Shown: piece by piece, positions 42,480-50,656 of the stretch | How positions within the stretch are numbered: the first letter of the stretch is position 1 | Layout of the letters: the number at the start of each line of letters is the position of its first letter | Assembly: GCF_003121405.1 (NCBI RefSeq) | Contig: NZ_QBUY01000034.1 | Coordinates: 1 to 64,000 of the forward strand | Reading direction: 5' to 3' | DNA from: Paraburkholderia sp. C35 | GTDB lineage: Bacteria; Pseudomonadota; Gammaproteobacteria; Burkholderiales; Burkholderiaceae | Length of the DNA stretch: 64,000 nucleotides | Notes under the pieces: model-generated | Databases searched by the model: none | Seen by the model: the letters and a program-made list of their open reading frames with translations, nothing else | What the model was told of the DNA's origin: nothing | Translations under genes and position numbers: made by a program

Positions 42480-42911
42480 TCACGCTGCCTTGCGTTCGTC
42501 GGTCGGACGGGGCACCAGCGCGAAGTCGCGGACCAGGTCGTCCAGCCGGATGTGCATCGTTTTGAGCAGCGGGCCGTCGTTGAACTGGCGACCCTGAATG
42601 TGGAAGTTGTCCGCCGACACCATGATTCCCGCGTCCTGCGGTACCGTCTTCGTGCGGCGCTCGGTGAAGCCGCCGGCCGGGTTCTGGTCGTAACCGATCC
42701 AGATCGTTCGTGCGTCCATCAACTTCACCCAATCGAAATGGTTCGCGCGCGCCTGCGCCGCGACGCCGAGGATGTACAGGGCTTCGTCCGACGTGAGCGT
42801 GAACTCGCCCGTCAGGGGAACCGCTGCAGCCGGGTGGTCACGGTAGACCGGTTGAGAATAGGTCTTGTTCGACGGGGTGTTGCGCGTTGCGATGTAGGGG
42901 GTGCGGTCCAT
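42480..42911 (-). CDS. Hypothetical protein
   Basis: A protein of 143 residues with no recognised family. It has a loop-rich N-terminus and a helical-plus-strand region containing EALYILGVAAQARANHFDWV and ARTIWIGYDQNPAGGF. An ATG at 42917 is also in frame, but GGAG abuts it. The ATG at 42911 has proper spacing and is preferred. Confidence 0.65.
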   Translation of the reverse strand: MDRTPYIATRNTPSNKTYSQPVYRDHPAAAVPLTGEFTLTSDEALYILGVAAQARANHFDWVKLMDARTIWIGYDQNPAGGFTERRTKTVPQDAGIMVSADNFHIQGRQFNDGPLLKTMHIRLDDLVRDFALVPRPTDERKAA

Positions 42912-42975
42912 GCTCATGCTCCGATGTTGGGGAAGAGGAGCCCCGGAAACCGTAGCGTCCGGGGCGGTGGTTCGA

Positions 42976-43359
42976 TCAGTGCTCGCTCGCGAGGAGCAGG
43001 ATCCAACGCGGTTTCACGACTTCGCCGTATTCCGCGAACATGCGAAGGGGCTTGCTGAGGGGGTAGGAATGCGAGGTGTAGACCTGGCGGTGAATGACCG
43101 GGCCGTTGCCGGCGCCGATCACCAGTTCGCCCGATCCGTCATCACGCGGGGTGAACTCGACCATGAAAAACCCGTCGTGTTCTGCACGCAGCACGATGAC
43201 CGCCAGGGCATCCGTGACCAGCCAAGCCAGCCCGTTTTGCATCAGGTAATGAACGCCGTCCGTCGCCAGCGCGTCGCGCAGCAAAATGCCCAGGTTGTAA
43301 TAGTTCTCGGTGCCGGTGAACTGCGCCAAGGTCAGTGCGTCGATCGTCGATTCGCTCAT
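42976..43359 (-). CDS. Hypothetical protein
   Basis: A protein of 127 residues, unknown family, with alternating strands and helices (LAVIVLRAEHDGFFMVEFTP). AAGGAGAG precedes the ATG at 43359. The same frame stays open to an ATG at 43482 that has an almost identical ribosome site (GAGGAGGGCAAGACC), so a 168-residue form with a low-complexity front is possible. The two initiation regions look like duplicates of each other. Confidence 0.65.
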   Translation of the reverse strand: MSESTIDALTLAQFTGTENYYNLGILLRDALATDGVHYLMQNGLAWLVTDALAVIVLRAEHDGFFMVEFTPRDDGSGELVIGAGNGPVIHRQVYTSHSYPLSKPLRMFAEYGEVVKPRWILLLASEH

Positions 43360-44032
43360 GGTCTTGCTCTCCTTCAGGGTTGATGTGTTCGAGGTGTTCT
43401 CACCTGCTTTGCGGTGAGCCTCGGGGCGCGAGGAACTGCGCGGTTGTGCGCCGTACGTGGTGGGTTCGATGCTGTGCGTCATGGTCTTGCCCTCCTCGTC
43501 GGTTTCGTTGCACCTGCTCTGTGGAGCCGCCTCGGCGTGGGATGAGCGAGACCTGGACCGGGGTCATGGACGTTGGTGCAAGCCGCACGCGCCGATCGAC
43601 CAGAGGGAGAGAGGGGAACGGGTGAGACAACGAGCGCGCGATTCCTTGACCCCATCAGGGACGGGTTGAGCTACACGTCGAAGAACAAGGCGGACCACCC
43701 AGCAGGTGGAACGTGACGAGGATGGGGACGCACGGCATCACGGGTGAACCCACCACGCCGCGGTGACGCCGCGGGTGCCTGTACGCCTTCCCGGGGTGCT
43801 CGATGGCGTTGACGTGGGTGTTGCCGGGATGGGGTGACAACCCCATTGGGGTCGCTTGCGCTCCCCTGGCACGCCGCTTCGCGCAGCCTGCTCGCGCGGC
43901 AGGGTGAAACGCACCTGATCACCCAGGTGCCCGCCCGAGCCACCGAAGGTGTCTGCGGGTGCGTGCCCGCCTGTCCGGGTTTGGGTTTCCCGCAGGGTGA
44001 GGGTCACGCCCACCCGAGGGTGGGCGCCGCGC
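43360..44032. other. 673-base gap, duplicated intergenic sequence
   Basis: No confident gene. It contains an alternative start region (near 43482), a GC hairpin (43841-43869) and the palindrome GGTG-AAACG-CACC (43904-43916). Parts (about 43505-43700) are alignable with 44295-44465, including CCATCAGGGAC and CAAGGCGGACCACCC. Small open frames here look like degraded copies rather than genes. Confidence 0.55.
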
Positions 44033-44266
44033 TCACGCGCGTTCGACCTTGACGCCGCCGCGCGGACCCATGGCGAGGACGAAATCGGGGTATTCAGCGA
44101 GATCGTCCTTCGACGTTGCGATGTGGATCGACGCTTCCAGCGGGGAGTTGCCGAAGCGGTCAAGTTCCTCGTTCGTTTTGCGGAACGCTGCGATCGCGTC
44201 CGCCTTGGTCGTGTGCTTCACCGCGTCGGTGAGGTAGTCGTTGCCCATTCGAAGGTAGTACGCCAT
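44033..44266 (-). CDS. Small hypothetical protein
   Basis: A protein of 77 residues with helix (AIAAFRKTNEELDRFGNSPL) and a likely strand near the end (FVLAMGPRGGVKVERA). CAGGAGA precedes the ATG at 44266. No family is recognised. Confidence 0.62.
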   Translation of the reverse strand: MAYYLRMGNDYLTDAVKHTTKADAIAAFRKTNEELDRFGNSPLEASIHIATSKDDLAEYPDFVLAMGPRGGVKVERA

Positions 44267-44573
44267 GCTGTTTCTCCTGTTGCGCTGCTCGGTGGAGCCG
44301 CCATGACGTGGAATCAGCGAGCCGTGGCCCGGGTGCCAGGTCGGTGCCGGATGCCGCACGCCCGCAGGGATCGGGAGAGGACACCGCGCGCCAGCGGGTG
44401 CCTTGCACCCATCAGGGACACGGGGAGCTACACGTCGTCGTTCACACAAGGCGGACCACCCCAGCAGCGCAGAGGAACGGGAGGGTTGGCAACAAACCTG
44501 CATGGGGAACGCCCACCAGAGCGGTGAGCGTTTGCGAAAACAGGTCGTAGTCGAGCGATGCCTGAAGAACGGT
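44267..44573. other. 307-base gap with palindrome
   Basis: No gene. It holds GGTG-CCTTG-CACC (44397-44409), about 130 bases upstream of the 77-residue gene, and sequence duplicated with the gap to its left. No good promoter was found. Confidence 0.5.
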
Positions 44574-45119
44574 CTACGCGCCGTAGCCGGTCCACCCATG
44601 CCTCACCACCGCGTCGAGGACGAGGTCCTGCTCCGCCTGGGACACGAAGGGGCAGTTCTGACGAGCGGAGCGCCAGATCGGGCCGTCGTCCCGGTCGTCG
44701 CAGTAGCAGAGGTGCTTCTCGTCGTTGAAGCACCACTCCCAGTGTTCGAATCGCCAGTTTTCGTCGTAGACGCCTGTGCGATACGGTCGAAACGTGGTGA
44801 AGCCCATCAACCGGAGCACCCCTTCCGGGGTCGTCGCACGTGGTGCGCGCGATGCCCACGCCTGGCGTTCGCCGTCGATTCGAGCCTTTTCCTTCGCCGC
44901 TTCGATGCCGCGCAACCAGTCCCGCTCGAATCGGTCCACGAAGCCCACCGGGTTGCCGTAGAGCCAGCGCTGGAAGGGTTCACGGACCACGCGTCGTTTC
45001 CAGTCGATGAGCTTGCCGCTGTCGATCTTCCATTCGCGGGCGACGGGGTCCCACTGCGCCCCGAGCCGTTTCGCCTGGTCCTTCTCACTGTAGGGAACGT
45101 TGAGCGCGATCATCGACAT
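44574..45119 (-). CDS. DUF5710-containing protein
   Basis: A protein of 181 residues. The N-terminus IALNVPYSEKDQAKRLGAQW followed by DPVAREWKI is a clear DUF5710 domain, a small module common in plasmid primases and polyvalent proteins. The C-terminal half is Cys/Trp/His-rich (WEWCFNDEKHLCYCDDRDD), which could bind metal. The start is ATG 45119 (another ATG two codons later). It probably forms an operon with the membrane protein upstream. Confidence 0.78.
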   Translation of the reverse strand: MSMIALNVPYSEKDQAKRLGAQWDPVAREWKIDSGKLIDWKRRVVREPFQRWLYGNPVGFVDRFERDWLRGIEAAKEKARIDGERQAWASRAPRATTPEGVLRLMGFTTFRPYRTGVYDENWRFEHWEWCFNDEKHLCYCDDRDDGPIWRSARQNCPFVSQAEQDLVLDAVVRHGWTGYGA

Positions 45120-45131
45120 GCGGCGACCCCG

Positions 45132-45581
45132 TCACTCCTGTTGAACCGTCGGTTTGAACGTGCGCGCCAGACGCAGCCCCTTGAACGGTTTGCGCGCCTT
45201 CCACGCCAGGAAAAGCGTCGGGAGCATCGTCACGAAAAGCCCCGAGCGCGGAAAACCCATGGCGCACAAGAAGAACAGGAAACCGAACACCGCGTAAAAG
45301 CCCAGCAGGAACGGCATCGAACCGGTGTCGCGTCGCACCGTGCCGTCCGGGAACCGGACGCCGATGACCTCCGGACCGCCGAGGTACCGACAGACGCCAA
45401 GCTCGACCTCGTCGCCCACGCTGTCGTCGATGAAGTCCGCGAGGTAGGCCGAATACCGCAGGTCCTTGATCTCACGATCCCCGATTTTGGTGATCGCCCG
45501 GACGGTGTAGCCCCGCTGGTTCCTCATGCCCTGCCCAAGCGATTGCAAGGTGCCTTTGTAGACGGTCGTGATGCGTGCCAT
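45132..45581 (-). CDS. Two-pass membrane protein
   Basis: A protein of 149 residues. The N-terminal soluble part (to about 90) is strand-rich. A hydrophobic pair (FLLGFYAVFGFLFFLCAMGF, then LFVTMLPTLFLAWK) should cross the membrane twice, followed by a short basic tail. AGGAGG precedes the ATG at 45581. Promoter and palindrome lie directly upstream. Confidence 0.7.
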   Translation of the reverse strand: MARITTVYKGTLQSLGQGMRNQRGYTVRAITKIGDREIKDLRYSAYLADFIDDSVGDEVELGVCRYLGGPEVIGVRFPDGTVRRDTGSMPFLLGFYAVFGFLFFLCAMGFPRSGLFVTMLPTLFLAWKARKPFKGLRLARTFKPTVQQE

Positions 45582-45618
45582 GGTGGTGTCCTCCTGAGGG
45601 TTGGGTTGCTGTCCCTTC

Positions 45619-45668
45619 CGAATACCAGGCTGGCGCCGGGAGTCAACACGATCAGGGTGTTTTGCACC
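45619..45668 (-). promoter_or_regulatory. Promoter with palindrome next to the -35
   Basis: On the minus strand: palindrome GGTG-CAAAA-CACC (45656-45668), nine bases, TTGACT (45641-45646), 16 bases, TATTCG (45619-45624). Confidence 0.65.
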
Positions 45669-45679
45669 CACAAACCTCT

Positions 45680-45707
45680 AAAAAAAACGCCCTCCGTGGA
45701 GGGCGTT
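45680..45707 (-). terminator. Strong terminator of the two-HTH gene
   Basis: AACGCCCTCC-GT-GGAGGGCGTT stem followed by seven T on the minus strand, 36 bases past the stop at 45743. Confidence 0.85.
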
Positions 45708-45742
45708 GGTCGGCGACCGCGCCGAAGCGCTGCACGTCGAGG

Positions 45743-46333
45743 TCAGAAGACCCGCCAGTGCGCCGGGAGCCCGATGGGGCTTCCGTTCGTCTCCTTCGCG
45801 TTCTTCGCCTGGTAGACCCGTCCACCCGCCTGGGAGCGCGCCACGCCGTCGTACGGCTGCTGTGGCCAGCGCTCGAGCACGGCGATCAGCGCCGGACGGT
45901 TCTCGTCGTATTTGCGCCGGTGCTCCGCCTCCTCCTGCGCGCGCTGGTCGGCGAGCTTTTCGACGTCCGGGCGGGCAAACGCGATTTTGCTCCGCCGGTG
46001 CTCCGTCAGGGGCAACGTCTTGAGGTGACCGCTTCTGACGAGCTTCATCACGCCGGCGTGCGTGTGGAGCCCCAATGCACGTCGAACCTCCTCGACCGTC
46101 ATGCGCTGGTGCAACGTCGCGCGATAGGTCTCCAGATCCCCGCGTCGGACCAGACGCGCACGCATCCCCTCGTCTGTTCGCCATGCGCTGGGAATCCATC
46201 CCTCGACGAGCAGCGTGTTGAGGTGCGACGCGGAGACCCCCAAGGTTTGAGCGGCTTCGATCACGGTGAGCAGTTCGTCCGGGTCGTTGGACACGCTATC
46301 GCCCTGCGCGATCGTGGAATCGGTGATGGTCAT
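45743..46333 (-). CDS. Protein with two helix-turn-helix units
   Basis: A protein of 196 residues with two excisionase-like HTH units: LTVIEAAQTLGVSASHLNTL and MTVEEVRRALGLHTHAGVMK. The second closely resembles the third unit of the four-HTH protein at 39077. Each is followed by a wing with a basic loop (TEHRRSKIAFARPDVEKLAD). A charged helix and a short tail follow. The start is ATG 46333. The promoter at 46363-46390 is TTGTGT-16-TATGGT. A likely plasmid regulator. Confidence 0.72.
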   Translation of the reverse strand: MTITDSTIAQGDSVSNDPDELLTVIEAAQTLGVSASHLNTLLVEGWIPSAWRTDEGMRARLVRRGDLETYRATLHQRMTVEEVRRALGLHTHAGVMKLVRSGHLKTLPLTEHRRSKIAFARPDVEKLADQRAQEEAEHRRKYDENRPALIAVLERWPQQPYDGVARSQAGGRVYQAKNAKETNGSPIGLPAHWRVF

Positions 46334-46362
46334 GGTGGTCTCCTGAGTGGCGTTGGAGGTCC

Positions 46363-46390
46363 ACCATACCGCCCGTGCGACGGAACACAA
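46363..46390 (-). promoter_or_regulatory. Promoter of the two-HTH gene
   Basis: TTGTGT (46385-46390), 16 bases, TATGGT (46363-46368) on the minus strand. A dispersed palindrome GGTG-CCTTG-CACC lies at 46540-46552, 150 bases upstream, beside the stop of the next gene. Confidence 0.55.
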
Positions 46391-46560
46391 GCCTCGCCTC
46401 GGGACGGCGCGAAGCGGGGGCGCCTGAGCCTCCGGAGGAGGTGTCCCGGGACCGTGCAACCCCTCAAAAGCGGATGGGAGCCTTGCGGCTCCCTGTCCTC
46501 GCCCGGTGCGCCCCTCCGGGGGGTGTCGCCGGGCCCCAGGGTGCCTTGCACCCCATCGCC

Positions 46561-46920
46561 TTACTGACGGAGACGGGCGCCGATGCCCTGCGCCATCTGC
46601 GCGACGCGGACGAGAATGGGCTGACCATTCTGCGGGAGCACCAGCGCGCTGCCGCCATCGCCCAGCCCCGCTGCAAGCTTCGAGTTCACCTCCCGCACCG
46701 CGCTTGCGCAGCCGGTCGAGAGGTTGTCCGCGAGCGCCGGGAGCCCGACGTTGACCGCTGCGTTCGGAACCCGCTCGCACATCGCCTCAGCGTCCTGCTG
46801 GACCGAGGCGATGGAGGTCGGGACGGTGAACGGGGTGCTCCCGTTCGCCGTGCCGGTCAGGGGGGCGGTGCCGGCGGCGAGCGCCAGCGTGGACATCGAG
46901 AAAAGTTTGAACAGGCTCAT
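46561..46920 (-). CDS. Small secreted protein
   Basis: A protein of 119 residues. It begins with a signal peptide (MSLFKLFSMSTLALAAGTAP). The mature part has two Cys (AMCERVPN and STGCASAV), so a disulphide is possible. AAGGAG precedes the ATG at 46920. Promoter TTGACT-16-TAGTAC lies upstream. The function is unknown; exported small proteins are common in transfer regions. Confidence 0.68.
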   Translation of the reverse strand: MSLFKLFSMSTLALAAGTAPLTGTANGSTPFTVPTSIASVQQDAEAMCERVPNAAVNVGLPALADNLSTGCASAVREVNSKLAAGLGDGGSALVLPQNGQPILVRVAQMAQGIGARLRQ

Positions 46921-46965
46921 GGTGGTCTCCTTGGTGCCCGGCTCTAGCGGCCGGGGCATACCTAT

Positions 46966-47050
46966 GTACTACCAGGTCCATGCGCGGAGTCAAACGGGAT
47001 CGACGAAAATATTTGCGTTCTAGCGTCGTCGCCGAAGGTGCAACGTCACC
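46966..47050 (-). promoter_or_regulatory. Promoter with upstream palindrome for the secreted protein
   Basis: TTGACT (46988-46993), 16 bases, TAGTAC (46966-46971) on the minus strand. GGTG-CAACGT-CACC (47037-47050) lies upstream and overlaps the stop of the neighbouring gene. Confidence 0.65.
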
Positions 47051-47843
47051 AGTTCATCAACAGGATCATCGGGCGAATCCGAATCTTCGCGATGTCCAGG
47101 ATGCCGATTACGTCCGACGCTGTGAGCAGCGACGGCTGGCCCGTTTCGACCTCGATGCCTCGAGCGATAAGGGCTTGCAGCGTGTCGAAAAACTCCTGTC
47201 GCTCCATCCGGAGGTCTTCGTTGGGGCCGCTCCACGTTGCCAGCAGTTGGTTGCACCGCGTCAGCCAGCGCTGCGTCCATTCCGGGGACTTGAACCCGTC
47301 CGCGATGGTCAGGACCGCCGCCTCGCGGTGCGATAAGTTCGTCAGTGCAACGTCGAACGCGCCAAAGAGGTCGGTGATCTGTTTGAACGCATCGGCCGGA
47401 CTGCCACCGCCGTAGCCCTGCAAGACGCCGGAAAAAATCTGCGCGATCAGCGTGCCCCACTTGATCTTCTTCAAGATGCCGATCGGGTGGTGCTTCCCGG
47501 ACGAGAACGGCCAGTTGACGACGAGCGTGCGGATCTGCGTCGCGCGAGGGTCGATGATCTCGCGCCGCGTCACGATCGGGCGCTCGTCGTGCGAGTTGTG
47601 CCTCATCCACCAGCGCCAATGCTCGACCATATCGTCGCTCAGAACGAGGTCGGGATACCCCGTGCGATCCGGTGGTGGGTCGCCCTCGGTTTGCGGTTTT
47701 TCAACGAACCGCCACGTGAGCAGGGTGATCAGGTCTTGCGCATCACCTAACTCGTAATCCAACCGTTCGTAGCGTCCCAGGTGGCGTGGGGTGATGTCGT
47801 CTGTACCCGGCTGGATCCGGGGGAGAAAGCTAGGAAAGTCCAT
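47046..47843 (-). CDS. Hypothetical protein
   Basis: A protein of 265 residues. It has a Trp/His-rich central part (MVEHWRWWMRHNSHDERPIV) and a C-terminal helical region (FFDTLQALIARGIEV). No family is recognised. The ATG at 47843 is chosen; upstream text is not protein-like. It lies just downstream of trfA but is separated from it by a terminator, so it is expressed separately. Confidence 0.65.
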   Translation of the reverse strand: MDFPSFLPRIQPGTDDITPRHLGRYERLDYELGDAQDLITLLTWRFVEKPQTEGDPPPDRTGYPDLVLSDDMVEHWRWWMRHNSHDERPIVTRREIIDPRATQIRTLVVNWPFSSGKHHPIGILKKIKWGTLIAQIFSGVLQGYGGGSPADAFKQITDLFGAFDVALTNLSHREAAVLTIADGFKSPEWTQRWLTRCNQLLATWSGPNEDLRMERQEFFDTLQALIARGIEVETGQPSLLTASDVIGILDIAKIRIRPMILLMNW

Positions 47844-47979
47844 ACCCGTTCGGTCGTTGTTATTGGCGGGAACAGTGTGCACGACAGCACCTGTCCAGGA
47901 CAAGACGATTCGAACGCCGTTCGTCGGAAAAATGTTGCGGGAAACACGCAAAAAGTTGCGCGATGCGTGACGCATGAAA

Positions 47980-47999
47980 AACGGCCCCGAAGGGCCGTT
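47980..47999 (-). terminator. Terminator of trfA
   Basis: AACGGCCCC-GA-AGGGCCGTT-type stem directly after the trfA stop, followed by TTTTC on the minus strand. Confidence 0.8.
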
Positions 48000-48001
48000 G
48001 A

Positions 48002-49225
48002 TCAGAGGGCGACGAACGCCCGTTGACGGGCTGCGGCTTTCTCCGCCGGGGACCGCGTATCGCGGTCCCCTTGTTGTGCCTGCGGGGCTCGCTTCGTGAA
48101 CGGGTCCACCTCGTCGCCCACGAACGGGACGCTCGGTGCGCTCCGGGGCGATACGCGCGCAGGAGCAGCCTGGCGGGTTGCTGGCTGCACAACGATCGCC
48201 GCCGCGTCCGCCGGTTTTGCCGGACCGATCATCATCGACCGACGTGCCTTCACGACGTGGAGCATGTCGTCCTTCGTGATCGCGGTGCCGTTGGCGAACA
48301 ATGCCCGGATGGAGCGCTCCTCGCCTTTCTCGTTCGTGATCGTTTTCGTGTCCATCAACTCCTTCATGGCGTCCCGGAGCTTCGCCCGGAACTTGAACAA
48401 CGGCAGGTAGGACGACCCGCTCAGTTGCTGCAGTTCGCTGACGGCGTAGTCCTTCTTGCCATCGTGCGTCGAGTAGAACGACCAGAGCCACCGCGCAAGG
48501 TATTGCTGCTGGTGCGCCATCCCCACCACGTCGATTTCCGTTGCGTCGGCTTGAAACAGCGGCGCCATGTCCTTGTCAATCCGAATCCAGTAAACCGGGT
48601 TGTTGGGATCGGTGTCGTCGTTGTCGTAGTTCGCGAGAAAGCGCTGACGTTTGATCCCCACGCCGTCCACCGTGATCTTGATGAACCCCTTGTAGAGCCG
48701 TTCGAGGGACTGCCGGAACAGGTGGATGTTCTTGCCGCTCTTCGACTTCCACAGGTAGCGGTTGCACTCGCTGAGGGAGATTGGAACGTACGCCCCCATG
48801 TCTCCCGCATTGCGTGCGACCGCCAGGCAGACCAGCAGCACGATCAGATCATCGGAGTTCAACGCCTCTGCGCCTTCGTACTCGATACGGTAATGCGGCG
48901 TTTCCGCGACCAGGAAGCGGTCCGCTACCGACTTCGAGCGGCGCGGGAAGATCTTGTCGGCCGTCATGCGCTCCCGCTGTGCGCCGAACAGGGAGAAGCG
49001 CAGGAACGCGTTGGGCACGAACGGCGAAGGCCAGGCGACGGTCTCTTCGCCACCGTTCGTCACGCGCTTGCCTTGGCGGGGGTCGATGGTCGTGACGGCG
49101 CGGTGCATGTCAGCCGACGTCTCGTTCGTCTCGACCTCGACGATCTCGGGGGTCATCGGTTCGGGCACATCGGTCTGGGTGACCGGCTTCGGTACATACT
49201 GGAACGGTGAGGGGCGGCGGATCAT
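48002..49225 (-). CDS. trfA: TrfA-family plasmid replication initiator
   Basis: A protein of 407 residues. The family order of segments is visible: WPSPFVPNAFLRFSLFGAQR, then YRIEYEGAEALNSDDLIVLL, VPISLSECNRYLW, a SLERLYKGFIKITVDG strand-helix region, LARWLWSFYSTHDGKKDYAV and LSGSS ... FRAKLRDAMKEL. TrfA proteins are winged-helix initiators that bind iterons and open the origin. A 65-residue C-terminal extension is low-complexity. The ATG at 49225 overlaps the RHH gene by four bases. Iterons lie upstream at 49693-50312. Confidence 0.88.
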   Translation of the reverse strand: MIRRPSPFQYVPKPVTQTDVPEPMTPEIVEVETNETSADMHRAVTTIDPRQGKRVTNGGEETVAWPSPFVPNAFLRFSLFGAQRERMTADKIFPRRSKSVADRFLVAETPHYRIEYEGAEALNSDDLIVLLVCLAVARNAGDMGAYVPISLSECNRYLWKSKSGKNIHLFRQSLERLYKGFIKITVDGVGIKRQRFLANYDNDDTDPNNPVYWIRIDKDMAPLFQADATEIDVVGMAHQQQYLARWLWSFYSTHDGKKDYAVSELQQLSGSSYLPLFKFRAKLRDAMKELMDTKTITNEKGEERSIRALFANGTAITKDDMLHVVKARRSMMIGPAKPADAAAIVVQPATRQAAPARVSPRSAPSVPFVGDEVDPFTKRAPQAQQGDRDTRSPAEKAAARQRAFVAL

Positions 49226-49428
49226 TGTTCGCTCCCGTTGTTCACCGGGAACCCCACCGTGACCGAGGACGGGTCACGCATCCATGCCGCCAACAGCGTC
49301 CGGAAAACGTCGCTTCGCGTTGTTGAGCGCGCCGCAGCCATCTCGTCGAGCTTTGCGAGCACGAAGGGCTCGAGCCTGATGTTGACCTGTTCGGTCTCGC
49401 GGTTGTGTCGGACGTGGGTGGTGGCCAT
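49222..49428 (-). CDS. Ribbon-helix-helix protein upstream of trfA
   Basis: A protein of 68 residues. EQVNIRLEPFVLAKLDEMAA then STTRSDVFRTLLAAWM is a CopG/Arc-type ribbon-helix-helix. It is translationally coupled to trfA (ATGA overlap) and could repress the replication operon to control copy number, as CopG does in other plasmids. The start is ATG 49428. Confidence 0.8.
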   Translation of the reverse strand: MATTHVRHNRETEQVNIRLEPFVLAKLDEMAAARSTTRSDVFRTLLAAWMRDPSSVTVGFPVNNGSEQ

Positions 49429-49450
49429 GATGGTCTCCGGTAAACGAAAA

Positions 49451-49480
49451 ACGCCCTTCGGGGTTTAGTCCGAAGGGCGT
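49451..49480 (-). terminator. Hairpin in the leader of the replication operon
   Basis: ACGCCCTTCG and CGAAGGGCGT form a perfect 10-base stem with a TTTTTCG run on the minus strand, ending just upstream of the RHH gene's ribosome site. A transcript entering the operon would cross it, so it may attenuate trfA expression or end an upstream RNA. Confidence 0.6.
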
Positions 49481-49692
49481 CGGTCTTGGCCTGCCGCAGC
49501 AGGCCCATCGTGAACGTTGCGCGCAGCGTGTTGCGCTCTGAGATCAGTAAAACTCGAGATCAGGTGGCCGTCAAGTTTTTGGTAGCAAAAACTTTACATG
49601 CCGCTCGGTGCGGGTCCGTTGGCCATCTTGTACTGCACGCTGATTGATGGGGCTAGGCTCATGCGGGTGTCATAAAACCACGTCGCGCAGGG

Positions 49693-50312
49693 CGGGAACC
49701 GAGTGGGATGGACCCGGGAACTGGGTGGGATGAAAGCGGGAACCGAGTGGGATGCGGACACCCCGGAAAGCCTTGTCAGACGGGCGTTCCAGCGCCCCTT
49801 AAGTATATAAGCTATTAAGCAGGGTGCGCCCTTCGGGCGCGCACCCCTGCTGATAGCTCTTTAGTAAAACTCTAGAGGAATCACGTTGGGGGTTCTTGGG
49901 TGAACCCGCCTGTGGGGCGGTTCACCCGAACCCACCGGAAGTGGAAATGATCGCTTTGCTCTCAGCGGTCCCCGGTTCAACCGAATCCCTTCGGGGAACC
50001 CCAAAACCTGGGCGGCTATCGCCGCTGGGCACTCTACCCCGTACCCGCCTGCCGGCGACGAACCGGGGCCGTCACCACGGGCCTGGAACGCTGTGAGCGC
50101 GATGCCCCCATGAATCCGCGTGCAGAACCGTCGGTGGACCGGAATGACGTGGTGCGGTCGTCCCGCTCTGCACCCGGTGCGGGAACTGGGTCGGATGTTT
50201 CCGGCTACCCGCCGTCGGGTTTGCAGCCGGATGGGCGGGAACCGACCCGGATGCCACCGGTTCTGCCCGCCCGCTGGTGAGCATGTGCCGGGGGCGGGAA
50301 CTGGGTGGGATG
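49693..50312 (+). other. oriV: Replication origin region with six iterons (oriV)
   Basis: The 18-base repeat CGGGAACYGRGTSGGATG occurs at 49693-49710, 49715-49732 and 49737-49754 with exact 22-base spacing (two helical turns), then at 50180-50197, 50236-50253 (degenerate) and 50295-50312. Between the clusters are an AT-rich stretch (AAGTATATAAGCTATTAAG near 49801) and a long hairpin. CATGAATC-GCGTGCA is repeated at about 50110 and 50316. No DnaA box was found by eye. The whole gap 49429-50656 has no gene. This is the expected arrangement for TrfA binding. Confidence 0.82.
49811..49857. repeat. Long imperfect hairpin within the origin
   Basis: AGCTATTAAGCAGGGTGCGC and GCGCACCCCTGCTGATAGCT are inverted with few mismatches. 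It separates the two iteron clusters and adjoins the AT-rich stretch. It could be a cruciform, primosome site or terminator. Confidence 0.6.
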
Positions 50313-50543
50313 CTCCATGAATCTGCGTGCACCCGCCAGGTGCCTCGCACCCTGGTCGCCCGGGAGCCCGACCCAGCCTCCGGCGCCGTTTCGGGACGCG
50401 CAGCGCCACCGCCCGCCGTCCTTCGCCGCAGGTGCCCCCGGGGGGGGTTGAGTGCCCTCGCCTCCGGCGGGTGTTGCCGCGTCCTGGTTCGACCGTTCCC
50501 GGCCGCGCGATCCTGCCGTCGCTTCCCGCATGAAGCCCAGCCG

Positions 50544-50570
50544 CAAAAAAAAGCGACCCCGTAGGGTCGC
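50544..50570 (-). terminator. Terminator of the metallopeptidase-like gene
   Basis: GCGACCC-CGTA-GGGTCGC followed by eight T on the minus strand, past the stop at 50657. A palindrome GGTG-CCTCG-CACC lies further on at 50339-50351, within the origin region. Confidence 0.8.
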
Positions 50571-50656
50571 GTTAAACACACGCACCGCGTTCTCCGAGGG
50601 CCGCCGCGGTGGGTACTGCCCTGCCTCGTTGACGTTTTACGGGACCGTGGCCAGCA

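Noticed and set aside
43655..43943. Small minus-strand frames in the 43.4-44.0 kb gap
   Set aside because: None has both a ribosome site and protein-like composition. Parts are duplicated non-coding sequence, so no gene was called.
49811..49857. Considered as one more copy of the GGTG-CACC palindrome
   Set aside because: The central text is GGTGCGC ... GCGCACC with a much longer loop and arms. It is a large hairpin rather than the short motif.
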